Assembly (NCBI RefSeq): GCF_022201045.2 | Contig: NC_068558.1 | Span: 3,811,501 to 3,875,500, forward strand | Source: Citrus sinensis | Taxonomy: Eukaryota > Streptophyta > Magnoliopsida > Sapindales > Rutaceae | DNA length: 64,000 nucleotides | Direction: 5' to 3' | Shown: piece by piece, positions 1 through 10,762 of the stretch | Position numbering within the stretch: the first letter of the stretch is position 1 | Layout of the letters: each line of letters begins with the position of its first letter | Translations under genes and position numbers: made by a program | Notes under the pieces: model-generated | Database searches by the model: none | Seen by the model: only the letters and a program-made list of their open reading frames with translations | Told to the model about the DNA's origin: nothing

Positions 1-61
1 TAATTTTTCGAACGAACAAACACCCACACTTTTCTTTTCAACCCTTTCTTTTTCGACGACC

Positions 62-352
62 ATGGGTTGGCACTTAGCATCGGATTCCCTGCCTCAGATG
101 AGCACCAAACTTCTGACAAATCGAGCCCTCCAGTTCTGTTTGGTTGGTTACAGTAGCTGTATTTACAGCAATCAAGTTGTTCGACTGCAGATACAGAAGA
201 CTTTCTTCAATTTCGAAAATCCAGTATGGTTCCAGTCGGAAGAAAGAAAAAAGGAGACTAGTGTTGCCTGCTTTTCACACGCGGACATGATCCACGAGAT
301 TATGATCTCATATGTAACGACATTGTGTAACATCAACTTTACTGCCTGCTAA
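62..352 (+). CDS. Unrecognised 96-residue reading frame
   Basis: An open frame begins at an ATG in a good plant start context (ccATGG) after a pyrimidine-rich stretch that could be a leader. The product has no motif, signal peptide or membrane segment that I recognise, and it is rich in Ser and Cys. It could be a small gene, the last part of a gene entering from the left, or chance. It lies tail-side of the minus-strand methyltransferase gene. Confidence 0.2.
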   Translation: MGWHLASDSLPQMSTKLLTNRALQFCLVGYSSCIYSNQVVRLQIQKTFFNFENPVWFQSEERKKETSVACFSHADMIHEIMISYVTTLCNINFTAC

Positions 353-728
353 TAATAATGACTAATGCAATCGGCCATTTAGTCTTCACATATTATATGA
401 ACTGCCCCTTATTCGTTGTTAGTCAACCAGCTTTAAACCGAATTGTTGGCATTTGAGCACCAGCGACTCCCACAACCACAAGATTGGACACAATGCGTAA
501 GCATATACAGATTGGAGATGCACCGGTCTTGTGAATGGAAACTAAACAACCTTGCATAACTTGCTTATTATTTATATATATATACACACACACACATACA
601 AGGAAATTTAGAGGAGAAAAAAAAAACCCACAATGATACTGGACTAGAGTGAGATTCTGTTCCACATTCCAACCTGGTCCTATAACCAAAAGCTTGCCAA
701 CCATCTTCAAGTGAAAAAGAAATCAACC

Positions 729-3700
729 TCACCAGCCCCGCAACTGGGCATCCCGACTGGTAAGAGGGACGTAACGAACAGAGGTTTCACTCCAGACGCT
801 AAGAGAGCCATCTTGGTTCTTGTCAACCACCTTCAAATCCTGGAATATATTACCAACTGGAATCACCATTCTGCCTCCGGGTTTCAACTGGTCAATAAGT
901 GCCTGCGGAATTTCTGGGGCTGCTGCTCCGACATGTATTGCATCATAGGGAGCAAACTCTGGCCAACCTTTTCTTCCATCTATATTAATGACATAATGTA
1001 TAAGTTATCATGTCCAACAAGAAAATAAATTGATTAAGAGTAACCCAAAGCCAATGATTTCCATTTTACCAGTTAACTGAAAACAGAAAATTAAATCAAC
1101 TGCACCAGAATGTGTGGAAAAAAATAAATAAATAGAATTAACAAATAGTACGAATGCACACAGCTTTCTACTATGTATTTTCTCATTCAATTGAAGCACA
1201 ATTCCTTGGAGTGCTTTTACTGGATTGGTATATTTATCTCTTTGATAAGCCTCACAGAAGATAATATCATTAAGTTGAGAGCAGAACCAGGGATCTTATA
1301 TGTTCTTCGTACACAAGTCACAGAAATATTCATAGTGATTTGGTACAGTTTTAGGTTCCCTACTTGAGTATTCTATAGGCCGATTAGTAATGTTCCACTT
1401 CATAATTCTTTTTTTTTTTTCAATTTAAATAGTAGGTTCCTTACCAAACAAGGTAAATTGAGAATTGCTAAAGACATACCACCAACATGCACTGAGAGAG
1501 AACCTTCTTTCAGCAATGGAGCCGCTGCACTTTTTTCAATATTCTGGATTGATGAAGCCACCAACTCAGGAATGTGCTCGACACCCACAGCACGACCTTG
1601 TGGTCCAACCATCAAGGCAAAGCATGCTGTCAAATATCCAGTTCCTACAGAAATATACATGCAAGGACTTTCTCAGTCTTTCTTACACCACTACTGAAAA
1701 CTGCAAGGTAGTCCCATCACTCTTAACTGGCATGATATCCCAAGGATGCTTTAGCTAATTTGCAGGATTTATATATATGTATATTTTTAAAGAATGGCGC
1801 AAAATGATAGGCATGTAACCATTACCCATTGGTACCCACCCTAATCAAATCATCCACCAAGGTACTAAAGAACCATACATCCACACCAATTTTATACATT
1901 CAAAAAGGTTTTCATCATTATGATATAAAATTGCAGATACACAAAAGCAAGAAAGTTCATTAATAACAGATAGGAGCGCTTTAGAAGATACAATGAATGC
2001 TGATATTACAGAGATGCTATATGGCAGAGGAAAAATACCAGAACCAATATCCAAAGCGTGCATGCCAGGTTTCAGATTCTCCTCCAATAATTGAAGGCAT
2101 GTTGCATGCATATGAGGTGCTGAAATAGTGGCATTGTAACCTATTGCCATTGGGCTGTCAACATAAGGTGGAGTACCATCTGGCACAAAGCAAGCCCGAT
2201 CAATAGTTTCCATTACTTCAGATACCTTTTTTGATGTAATCACTCCATAATGCTGCAAATGCTCCACCATCGCTTTATTCTTGTTGACACCACTTCCACT
2301 CCAGTATCGCTGTAAATTATAAAAGATCAGTTTCAATACAATATAACTTACATTCAAACCAAAAGTCAGCAAATGGGGCCCAAAAGCCACTGGCTATCTG
2401 TTAAGTAATACATAATATACAAGAAAGCGAGCATTTAGATATCGAACTCAAGTTGTTTCGGCAGCATACAACGCCAGTTCTAGAATGCCCATAACCAGTG
2501 TTTTACAAGGAAAAACCTATAAAGATGCATCAACCTCTGCAAGAACACTTGAACTTGAGATTTTCAACGTAGATCTCTTCTCGTCCATGGCCTCCACTTC
2601 AGGGGTGACTATGAGCTGTATTTTGGGGTCAATGCCCATCAGGCATGGGCACGACTGGTTATCATTGTCATAACAGATGACACAATAAGCGCCATTCGAA
2701 ATGGTACCATTCCCTGAAAATACAGCTCATCCGAGGTGAAGCTTCTTAGTAACAACAAATGAAAGACATACCCATAGACGACCACGTCTCAAAATCCAAA
2801 ACCAATTCATCCGTGGTGAAGCTTCTCAGCGACAAAAGATGAAAGAAGTATTCATAGACAAATACATATCAAAATCCTAACTGACCAGATAACCAATTAT
2901 CACAAGGTCAATTCGTACCATAAATAATTACATTATCCAGACTAAAGAAAAGTCCTTTAAAATATTACAACTAAGAAGAAGCTCCAAATAAACTCTGAGA
3001 TCGAATCCATAGTACAGTTTCAAGGATAAGCTCCATCTATTGATGATTTCCACAGCTTAACTTAACCCATAACCATTATATAAATCAATTTTCCAAAAAC
3101 AGCAATCAGTTTCCATTCTCATTAAATTTCTTAACAGCAAAATCACTGTATTTAAGAGTCCCTGCTCACTATATCCCTCCCCTGAAAGCTTGCACGCATA
3201 ACCAGAGCCTTTCCAGGCGAGGTGTCTGACTATTTCAGACCAGCAACAAGCCCGACTATCAATTCTTCAAATCAGAAACCGTCATGGCTAAAGCATCATA
3301 AATTCAGATGATGTCACTGAATTCATCATTTTACAATTTTCCAACACTCCAAAACAATCTGTAAGTTCAACCAACGATTTCAAAACATCTTTCCTAAAAA
3401 CCCAAAATCAAATTGTTTTTCTATTAATAAAAAAATTGGAACCGGGTATAATCCTATCTCAAAGTCCTCAACAAAAACCAACAAATAATAAAATATAAAA
3501 ATCCCAAAGTCAAGTTGTTTTTCCATTAAAAAAAAGAAAGAAAGAAAGGAACTGAGTATAATCCAATCTCAAAGTCCTCAACAAAAACCAACAAACAACA
3601 AAATCAAATAATAAAATATAAAAAGGCAGAATTTTTGGGGTTACCTCCATCTTGAAAAAGGGACAGTTACCCGTGAGGAAACGACTGAGGTTATCTGGAT

Positions 3701-3869
3701 TTGGAAGATGAAAAGAAGAAGACAAAGAGACAAGTGACGGTGACGGTGATGGTAAGTAAGAACAGCGATGACGGTGAGGGATAAGAGTGAAGGTTGATAA
3801 TATGTGCTTTAAACCAGGCATATAATAATAGCGGAAACCATACGCTATCACTGCACACTGATGAATCAT
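729..3869 (-). CDS. PIMT: Protein-L-isoaspartate O-methyltransferase
   Basis: This enzyme repairs aged proteins by methylating abnormal L-isoaspartyl residues with S-adenosylmethionine. Four minus-strand exons read through in frame: 3869/3650-3645, 2309-2039, 1644-1480 and 979-729. From the ATG at 3650 the product is 230 residues, the usual length of the plant enzyme. The core reads [20 protein letters not shown], then the substrate/SAM segments [34 protein letters not shown] (SAM motif I) and [12 protein letters not shown], then [13 protein letters not shown] and a terminal [16 protein letters not shown]. The frame stays open upstream of the core ATG to ATGs at 3821 and 3869. These would add a Ser/Pro-rich N-terminal extension ending [10 protein letters not shown], like the extended plant PIMT2 forms, possibly for organelle targeting. 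Intron 1 is about 1.3 kb and holds two tandem repeats. Identity is secure; the start used is not. Confidence 0.93.
2722..2881. repeat. Two-copy tandem repeat, about 80 bp, in PIMT intron 1
   Basis: Two diverged units follow each other with a period of 80 bases. Each contains CATCCG, GGTGAAGCTTCT and a CATAGACGA/CATAGACAA block followed by CAAAATCC. No function is visible. Confidence 0.6.
3408..3626. repeat. Two-copy tandem repeat, about 102 bp, at the PIMT exon 1 border
   Basis: Two units with a period of 102 bases share TTGTTTTTC-ATTAA, TATAATCC-ATCTC and AAAGTCCTCAACAAAAACC. The second copy ends about 20 bases before the first exon, so it forms the start of intron 1 on the minus strand. 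Confidence 0.75.
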
Positions 3870-6800
3870 TTCAGCATTTATAAAGTTTCTCCCCTTTTTT
3901 TTTTATTTTTTTTCCCTTTTTATTTTTATTTTTTTATCTTTTAATCTATTTTATCACCTTTTGCCCCCTTTTTTTCGAGTTTCTTCTCATAGTTTCTGTC
4001 CAGGATTCTCTAACGTTTAGCAACAGTCACACGATTAGTAACACCTGTCTGCTCGCTTCTCACAACACGTGGATGTTTTTTGTTTTTTCTTGTGCCGGGC
4101 ATTTACTTTCTGGTGGGATCTGTTTGAATGGGCTTCTCTCCCAAACCCATTGCAAAGAAAATGCTTCGGGCCCGTGGCTAATTCATCTTACTAAGTTCAT
4201 GATTCTCTTCCTAGTTAGCATTAGTGGCCAGATTTCTGTTTCTTCCGATTCTAATTCCAATGGGTAAGTTTGATAATACTTGCAACCAAAGAAATCATGT
4301 TCTAGAGGAATCACAAGTTCCTTGTCAATCAGGAAAAGAATTTGTTTGTGAATACAATGGCTGTAATTCTCATGTTCCTGTACTAAAGGCCAATCTCCAC
4401 TGGAATTGCATTCCAAAAACACAAAAGTGATCATCAGCGTGTTCTAGAGGAATCAATAAATTCCTTGTCAATCAAGAAAAGTTTCTATTTGTGAATACAA
4501 CGGCGGTAATTCTCATGTTCCTGTGCTGAAGGCTAATCTCCTCTGGAATTGCATTCAAGAAACACAAAAGTGTTCATTAGCATCTTCCAGATGAATCAAT
4601 TAGCTCCTCATCAATCAAGAACGGTTTCTGTTTGTGAAAACAATGACGGTAATTCTCATGTTCCTATGCTAAAGGCAATCTCCAATGGAACTACATTCTA
4701 GAGATACAAAAGTGCTCATTTAGCATCAGAGCCAGCTAAAATCCTACCTGACGGGTAGCATGGGTCATCAACCCAACTAGAACAGGCATGGTTGGCTACT
4801 TGGCTCACAAGCTATTGTTGCTTAGAGACATTTTAATGGGACAATGGCTGTTTATACAATCCTCAAATTCATTCAACTTAAGCTGAATGTCGATTTGATG
4901 GCTGATTAAGTGACTTCAACCCTGCAGATATGAGAACAGCTGTAGCAATATTTTGTTTACAGTAAATGGTTCCAAATACTATAGAAACATACTGTAGTCT
5001 CCAAAATAATCGAGAGATAATAATTTAACAGCAATAGTAATCTTTCTTCAAGTGATATGAATTCAACTTGTCATCGTATTTAGGTCCTTTAGGATTACGT
5101 ATGTCGAACCACTTTATCAATTAAAGGAATCAGTTCTTCCTTATTTTCGGATTATGTAGATCTATGATATCTGATATATCATCTATATACAAACTATGAT
5201 TTCCAATATATCATTCTATATTCCACTCCCAATCTTGTAGGAATTGATCATATCACGTCAAGCCTTAAAATCAGGACAATATATGAAACTATCTGCAAAA
5301 GATGTTTCCTGCAATTTTAAGGACTTCAATAGGGCAGAGAATTGGGAATTGAATATATTAAATTCTGAGACAATATTTTTAAAATATGAATACAGCTACA
5401 GATATTTTTCTACAGAAACAGCTTTCTTTTAATAACAAATATGGCAAATTCTTTATCAGCCCACGTAATCTAGCCAACAGATTGCTTGGCACCCAACCAA
5501 GCTTCTAATAATAGATTCAAAACCTAGAAATGTATCATTTTTGCCAATAAAGCAGAAACCTAGAATTGTAACATTTTCTACAATATCATGTCAAAAAACA
5601 AGTCAAGGATTCGCCCTACACCCGCTTCCCAATTCCATGCTCTGAGTAGAAATACCTTCTGCAACAACACACCTAAACAGGAATCTATTAAGCATTAAGA
5701 AAATGGCAGTTGAACATAAACCTTATATTTTCTTTTATATGAAGAAAAACTATGATGTCTCGAGGCACACAAAAGCATTTGAACTGCCAAGAAACAAAAG
5801 GCCACTAAAATTAGTGTAAATTAGCCTAATCTACTCCCCACCAAAATCTCAGGCACAGCTTGCAAAAGAGGAGTGGTCCTTACAGTTTAACACCAATTAG
5901 AATCATCAGCTTGCAGAATAGGGATTATAAGAGACACTTCAATTACTATGTATGATTAACCCAAACCAGTCATTACATATTTGAAAATGATGTAATTAAT
6001 ACATGAACAAAGAAACAGATAGTCACCAACTTCTGTGACTTGCTCCCAGAAGAAAGTAACGGCAGTACAATAAAATCTTCATTTCTTTCTTATTTTGCCA
6101 GAAAGTTATGGAACAGAAGAGTCTTCAAGGATAGAGCTAAAGAGCATTCAGCCAGTACAAAAGTTTCCTTTGTATTAAAAGCAACAAATATACTAGGCAC
6201 TAGTAGATAGGCAGCCACATCATAGCCATCAATTATAGTATTCCTTGTACTATTAGTAGTCCTTTCAAGTATCTCACCAAACTCTTCTAAGACAAAATCC
6301 CCAACCTTAAGAAGAAACAGAGATTGTTGGCTTGCAGATGACATTGTGGAAACATTCATCACCCACAAAACAGTAATTTACAATGAACATAGATGACAGT
6401 GACATTATGCATAACAAGAGTGGCAGAAAGATTACTATTATCATTTTTGCCAGGTGTTAGCAAGTAAGGGTGAAGCAACTTGCTAACTGGATATTACAAG
6501 CATAGAGTCATAGACTATGCCCACTAAAATCTCTGAGACAACTCTTATTTGACAGCAAAAATAAAAATATTGGACTAGGCCTAGACTTAACCAAAAATAC
6601 AACTTCTTTTTCTTTTCTGACAATGCAATTAAGGGTGAAGCAACTTCTTTTCTTTTTTTCCTAGAACACCACCCCCATCACCCCCCCCAGGGGGGCATAT
6701 AACCAAACACTTCTCAATCAAATTCATACCATTGTAGTCAATGATGATACAAGTAAGAGAACTAAAAAATAGCTTCTGCAGTTCATACAGGAATAAGAAT

Positions 6801-7618
6801 CATGATCCATGGACTTTTGACTCAAAAAACAAAAAAAAATCAAAACTCCAAGAAGAAAGTTCGTTTCTTTTCACATAATTCTCATGAAAGGCTTTCCAAT
6901 CAAATTTCCATTTGAACTCCTTTAATGGAGCCACCACGATCTATTGAACTTTATACCTCCTGTCAGGCTTGGCCTTGTCAAGTTGATATTCATAAAGTAT
7001 ATAATAGCATAGCGACTATTTAAACCAAGCTAATAGTACATGAACACAGGTTCAAAATAGTAAATAGACCACAAGATTAAAAAAAAAATTCAAACCCTCC
7101 AAGAAGAGGTTCTTTCCTTTTCCCACAATTCTGAAGTGTTTAATATGCAAAATAAGGAAAATGGCACCCAAACACAGACGAGAGGAAATAAGTGTTGATA
7201 CATTAAAACAGTGGCATATCAAATAAAACAGAAGAAAACAGAAGAAAAATTTAATAATAAATTTTCAAATATTACTGAAGAAAACCGTGAAAGAAAACCT
7301 GTGAATCTGTTCCTCTTTTCTTACTTTCCAGAATGGTATGTACAAGAGATATATACAGCAAAATAGGAGAGAAAATAGAATACTACACCTATCCTTTCCT
7401 AAATAATAGGAAACAAAATCTGGGAAAGAATCCTAATGAATCTTCCCGTTATAATCTAACTTATTCCTAAAATAGCCTAAATTACAAATAAATCCTAACT
7501 TTGAATCTTTATTTTCAACAATTACCTATGAAAAAAAATAGATAAAAGGGAAATTGTAAAAAAGCAATTAAACCAAAGTGAACTTATAGAGTCACCAGCT
7601 CAAAACAAACATTTGTAG
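3870..7618. other. Intergenic stretch without a recognisable gene
   Basis: This 3.7-kb AT-rich stretch has only short unrelated frames. It holds the tandem repeat at 4299-4727. A minus-strand frame of 92 codons (6368-6090) has no recognisable motif. I see no transposon ends or RNA gene. Confidence 0.5.
4299..4727. repeat. Three-copy tandem repeat, about 143 bp
   Basis: Three successive diverged units (about 4299-4439, 4440-4583 and 4584-4727) share a TCTAGAGGAATCA-like start, TTCCTTGTCAATCA, GGTAATTCTCATGTTCCT and CACAAAAGTG near the end. No frame stays open across all units, so it looks like a minisatellite rather than a repeat protein. Confidence 0.75.
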
Positions 7619-8800
7619 ACCATGGGACTTCCATCTCTTTTCCCACAATAAAAGCCAAAGGGGTTTCCAATTTCTTTGACGGCGGCTCAAAAAGACACAT
7701 TTGTGGCCCATTTGACAAGTACCCTAATTTCTTTAGGTTCTTAGGAATCAGCACATAAACCCATAATTCCCCCCAAAAAAAAAATTCTCAAACTGAGAAC
7801 AAATTGATCCCTTCTCCAACAATTTTCAAAGAAGATACAAATGCAGAGCTCGAGAGAGAAACATCCTATTGCCAAAGAACCAAAAAAACTGAAGTTTAAA
7901 ATGAACAAAATGAATAGCGAACTCGAGATAACAAATCTTCACTGTTTCGAAAGTCTGTTAGAAAAGAAAATTTTCATAAACAAGTGGAATCCAAAAGCAA
8001 GATACTTGTAAAATCCAAAGCACCGTTTTCTGTGTTTTTCCTGAAAAGCAAACTAAAGGTGTACATGCATCAACACAGAACTCGAACGCAGCTAAAATGC
8101 CAAGGTTAAGAATTTTTCACTTCTCTTTCACTAGTCTTCACAAAAGAACATTGGAACATTTTCGACACAACAAAAATACAGCCTTTAATAAGCCCAGTGT
8201 AAATGAATAATTCAAAGAACATAGCATTGACTTTTCCAGAAAGCAAGCCAAAGTTGTGTCCAGAACTCAAATGTAATTAGAATGCAGAATTGCATATCTC
8301 TATTCCTTCTACTTTATCAAAGGAATATCAATTATAAGAATAAGTCAGAGAAACAGATATTGTCTCTGCGCAAGCACCACAAATTCAACAACCCAACTGT
8401 AAGGAATCGTGCGGTGATATTGAATTTCAGATTTCCAACGGTGCCCAAATAAATAGTCGAATTAAAATTACAATGATGTTCTATAAAAATTAAAAAAAAA
8501 AATCATCATTTGCTGGGCAATTAAAAAACTATCGTCTGAAAATAAATGGAAAATTCGCAAAAAAAAAAGCCACAAAAAAAGCTAAAATTGTTTATATGTT
8601 TTGTTTTCACGCAATGCAAACCGAGGACCCACGTAACTAGGCAACATCAATTACAATATATAAAAAAATATAGATCAAACTCAAATTTCCAATCGAAATG
8701 CAGGATTAGGATCGAAATAAATATAACTGAAATAAGTAGAAGAAATTGTTAAAGCACAAAGACGAAAATCTAACAAGGAGAAGAGAAAAATAATTTTAAA

Positions 8801-9040
8801 TTAGGGTTTTTTTTTTTTGGGCGCGAAAGTGGATTCAGGGATTTTTTGTTTTACATACACACACACACACACAGAGAAGGGGACCGGACGTCTGCACGTA
8901 TTAAAAACGCTACGCGCTTTGAAAAAACGCTCAGCGCTTTTTCTTCGTTTTTTTTTTTTTTTTTTTTTTAAAAAGGCGTTTCCCAATTGGATTTTATTTG
9001 GGCCGAGCTTTGCTTCGTGGTTGGATCAGTTTGAAGAGTA
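8801..9040 (-). promoter_or_regulatory. Possible promoter and leader of an unidentified minus-strand transcript
   Basis: Read on the minus strand this stretch has GCGC-rich palindromes (8905-8945), a CA/TG microsatellite, a telo-box (AAACCCTAA, 8801-8809) and then a CT-rich leader-like stretch. Telo-boxes commonly sit near transcription starts of plant housekeeping genes. No downstream coding exon is recognisable, and the matching block is missing from duplication unit B. Speculative. Confidence 0.25.
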
Positions 9041-10424
9041 ATTCTATCCTCAACAACTCTTCTCAAACACCTTCTCTACTTTAATTACAAGTATATCCCT
9101 GCACATTTATTTTTTCCCTAGCCCTAGAGCACATTAGATCTTGATCTTCTCTCTCTGAATGATCTTAACTGTTTTTTTTTTATATATAAATTTTATCAAC
9201 ATAATTTTCTTTTGTGTCCTATAATATTTTCATTTTAGTTTGAGTTTCGTCTTATAATTAAATCATTCGAGCACTTTCCACAATACGAACAACCTTAATT
9301 TAGATAATGTTCTTTTATTTATGTTTCTCAACTGAATTTTATAGGATCTTGGCTTTTTCTCTAATGAGAATTTAACAGTCACCCTTAAATAAGATTTTTA
9401 AAATTCAATACACTTTCTTGTGTGAATTATAATAGTTTATTTTTGAGTTTAGATTATTTCTCAAAATCTGAAATCATTTGAGTATTATTTTTTTTCTATA
9501 GATAACTAAAATACAAACGAAATCCCTTATTCTTACGGCACTGAAATGAATTGGGACTTGAGACGATAACTTTTTTTAAAAAAAAAACCTTATACAATAA
9601 TTTGTGAGGTAAAATTTGTAGAATTGAAAAATATGGGGTTTTACAAGATTTTTAACTGGGCGTTAACAGCTGAACCCCACTTTGAATCAATGTGCAGCCC
9701 AAACCCTTTGCCGGTGAAATGCCGTGGCTCTTCTTTCATCCTCTACTTTTTCATTATTCATCTATGGTTCTACTTAGTAATCCGTTTCAATGGTTCTTTT
9801 CTTTTTATACGGAAACGAGAAATATCATAAAATTATAATTATAAATTATTTAGTGTTAAGTGAAACAAAAAAAAAATTGTATTTAAAGCAAATAAATAAG
9901 TAAAATTAAATCATCTCATTTGTCAAAAAGAAAAGCAGGATAGAGCTTTATATTCTCAAACTATGCTATCATGTAACGGTCCACATACAATGGTAATAAG
10001 TAAGTTAGGGACTAATGGATGTTTTTAAGTTAAATTATATGTAATTTACGGTTAATCTAAAAATAGTTTTTTATGACCTCTTAATTGTTTGTTATATAAA
10101 ATTAAGTTATAAAAAAATGATTTTGATTTAATGCAACTTAGAAAGACACGTTGTTTAAATCTTCATTTTGCTTTATTTCAAAATCCATTGTGCTATTTAA
10201 AATGATAATAATAATAATTTTGTGGTACGCTAAAGAACTTCGGATGCTCCTTTAAACTTTTTTTTTTTCAAATTTTAAATCTATTGTGTTTCCCCGCCAA
10301 TCCATAATCCTTCATCTAGACTCATCTATCTATTTACTAGTTTTATCTATATCTTTATGAGTTTTCCTTTTTCCTTTTTCCTTTTCCTTTTCCCTTTTTC
10401 TTTTTTCTTTTTTCTTTTTACTTC

Positions 10425-10455
<31 letters not shown>

Positions 10456-10675
10456 TGAGATAGCTGTTCCGGCAACCTTTTTGCATATTATAAAATCGGT
10501 ACAACTTAATTCTTCTATGATAAAATTGGTCTAAAGTAGTGGATTCCCCTTACTGCAACTTTTTACTTTTTTTATTAAATTTTTTTATAAAAAAAAATTA
10601 CTCTTAATTGTACTTGCCATGTCATCTTCAGCAAATGTGTAACTATCACTATGCATGTACCTATCTATATATATG

Positions 10676-10681
10676 TATAAA
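10676..10681 (+). promoter_or_regulatory. TATA box of SEO copy A
   Basis: TATAAA lies 87 bases before the ATG and sits in a block (GTATAAATCCTGGC then GTATCACACAGCAAT) conserved with copy B. Confidence 0.6.
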
Positions 10682-10762
10682 TCCTGGCGTGTATCACACA
10701 GCAATCGTCACACTATTAAGTCCCTAAGAGTAACGGACAGCCACGTCACATAGCTGCCAAAA

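Noticed and set aside
1845-2390. 181-codon minus-strand frame containing the PIMT N-terminal exon
   Set aside because: Only 2039-2309 is exon. The ends of the frame read into introns on both sides, as shown by the splice sites and the fit to the PIMT family.
4299-4727. CRISPR-like spaced repeats
   Set aside because: Units are directly adjacent, diverged and long, in a plant nuclear context. This is a minisatellite.
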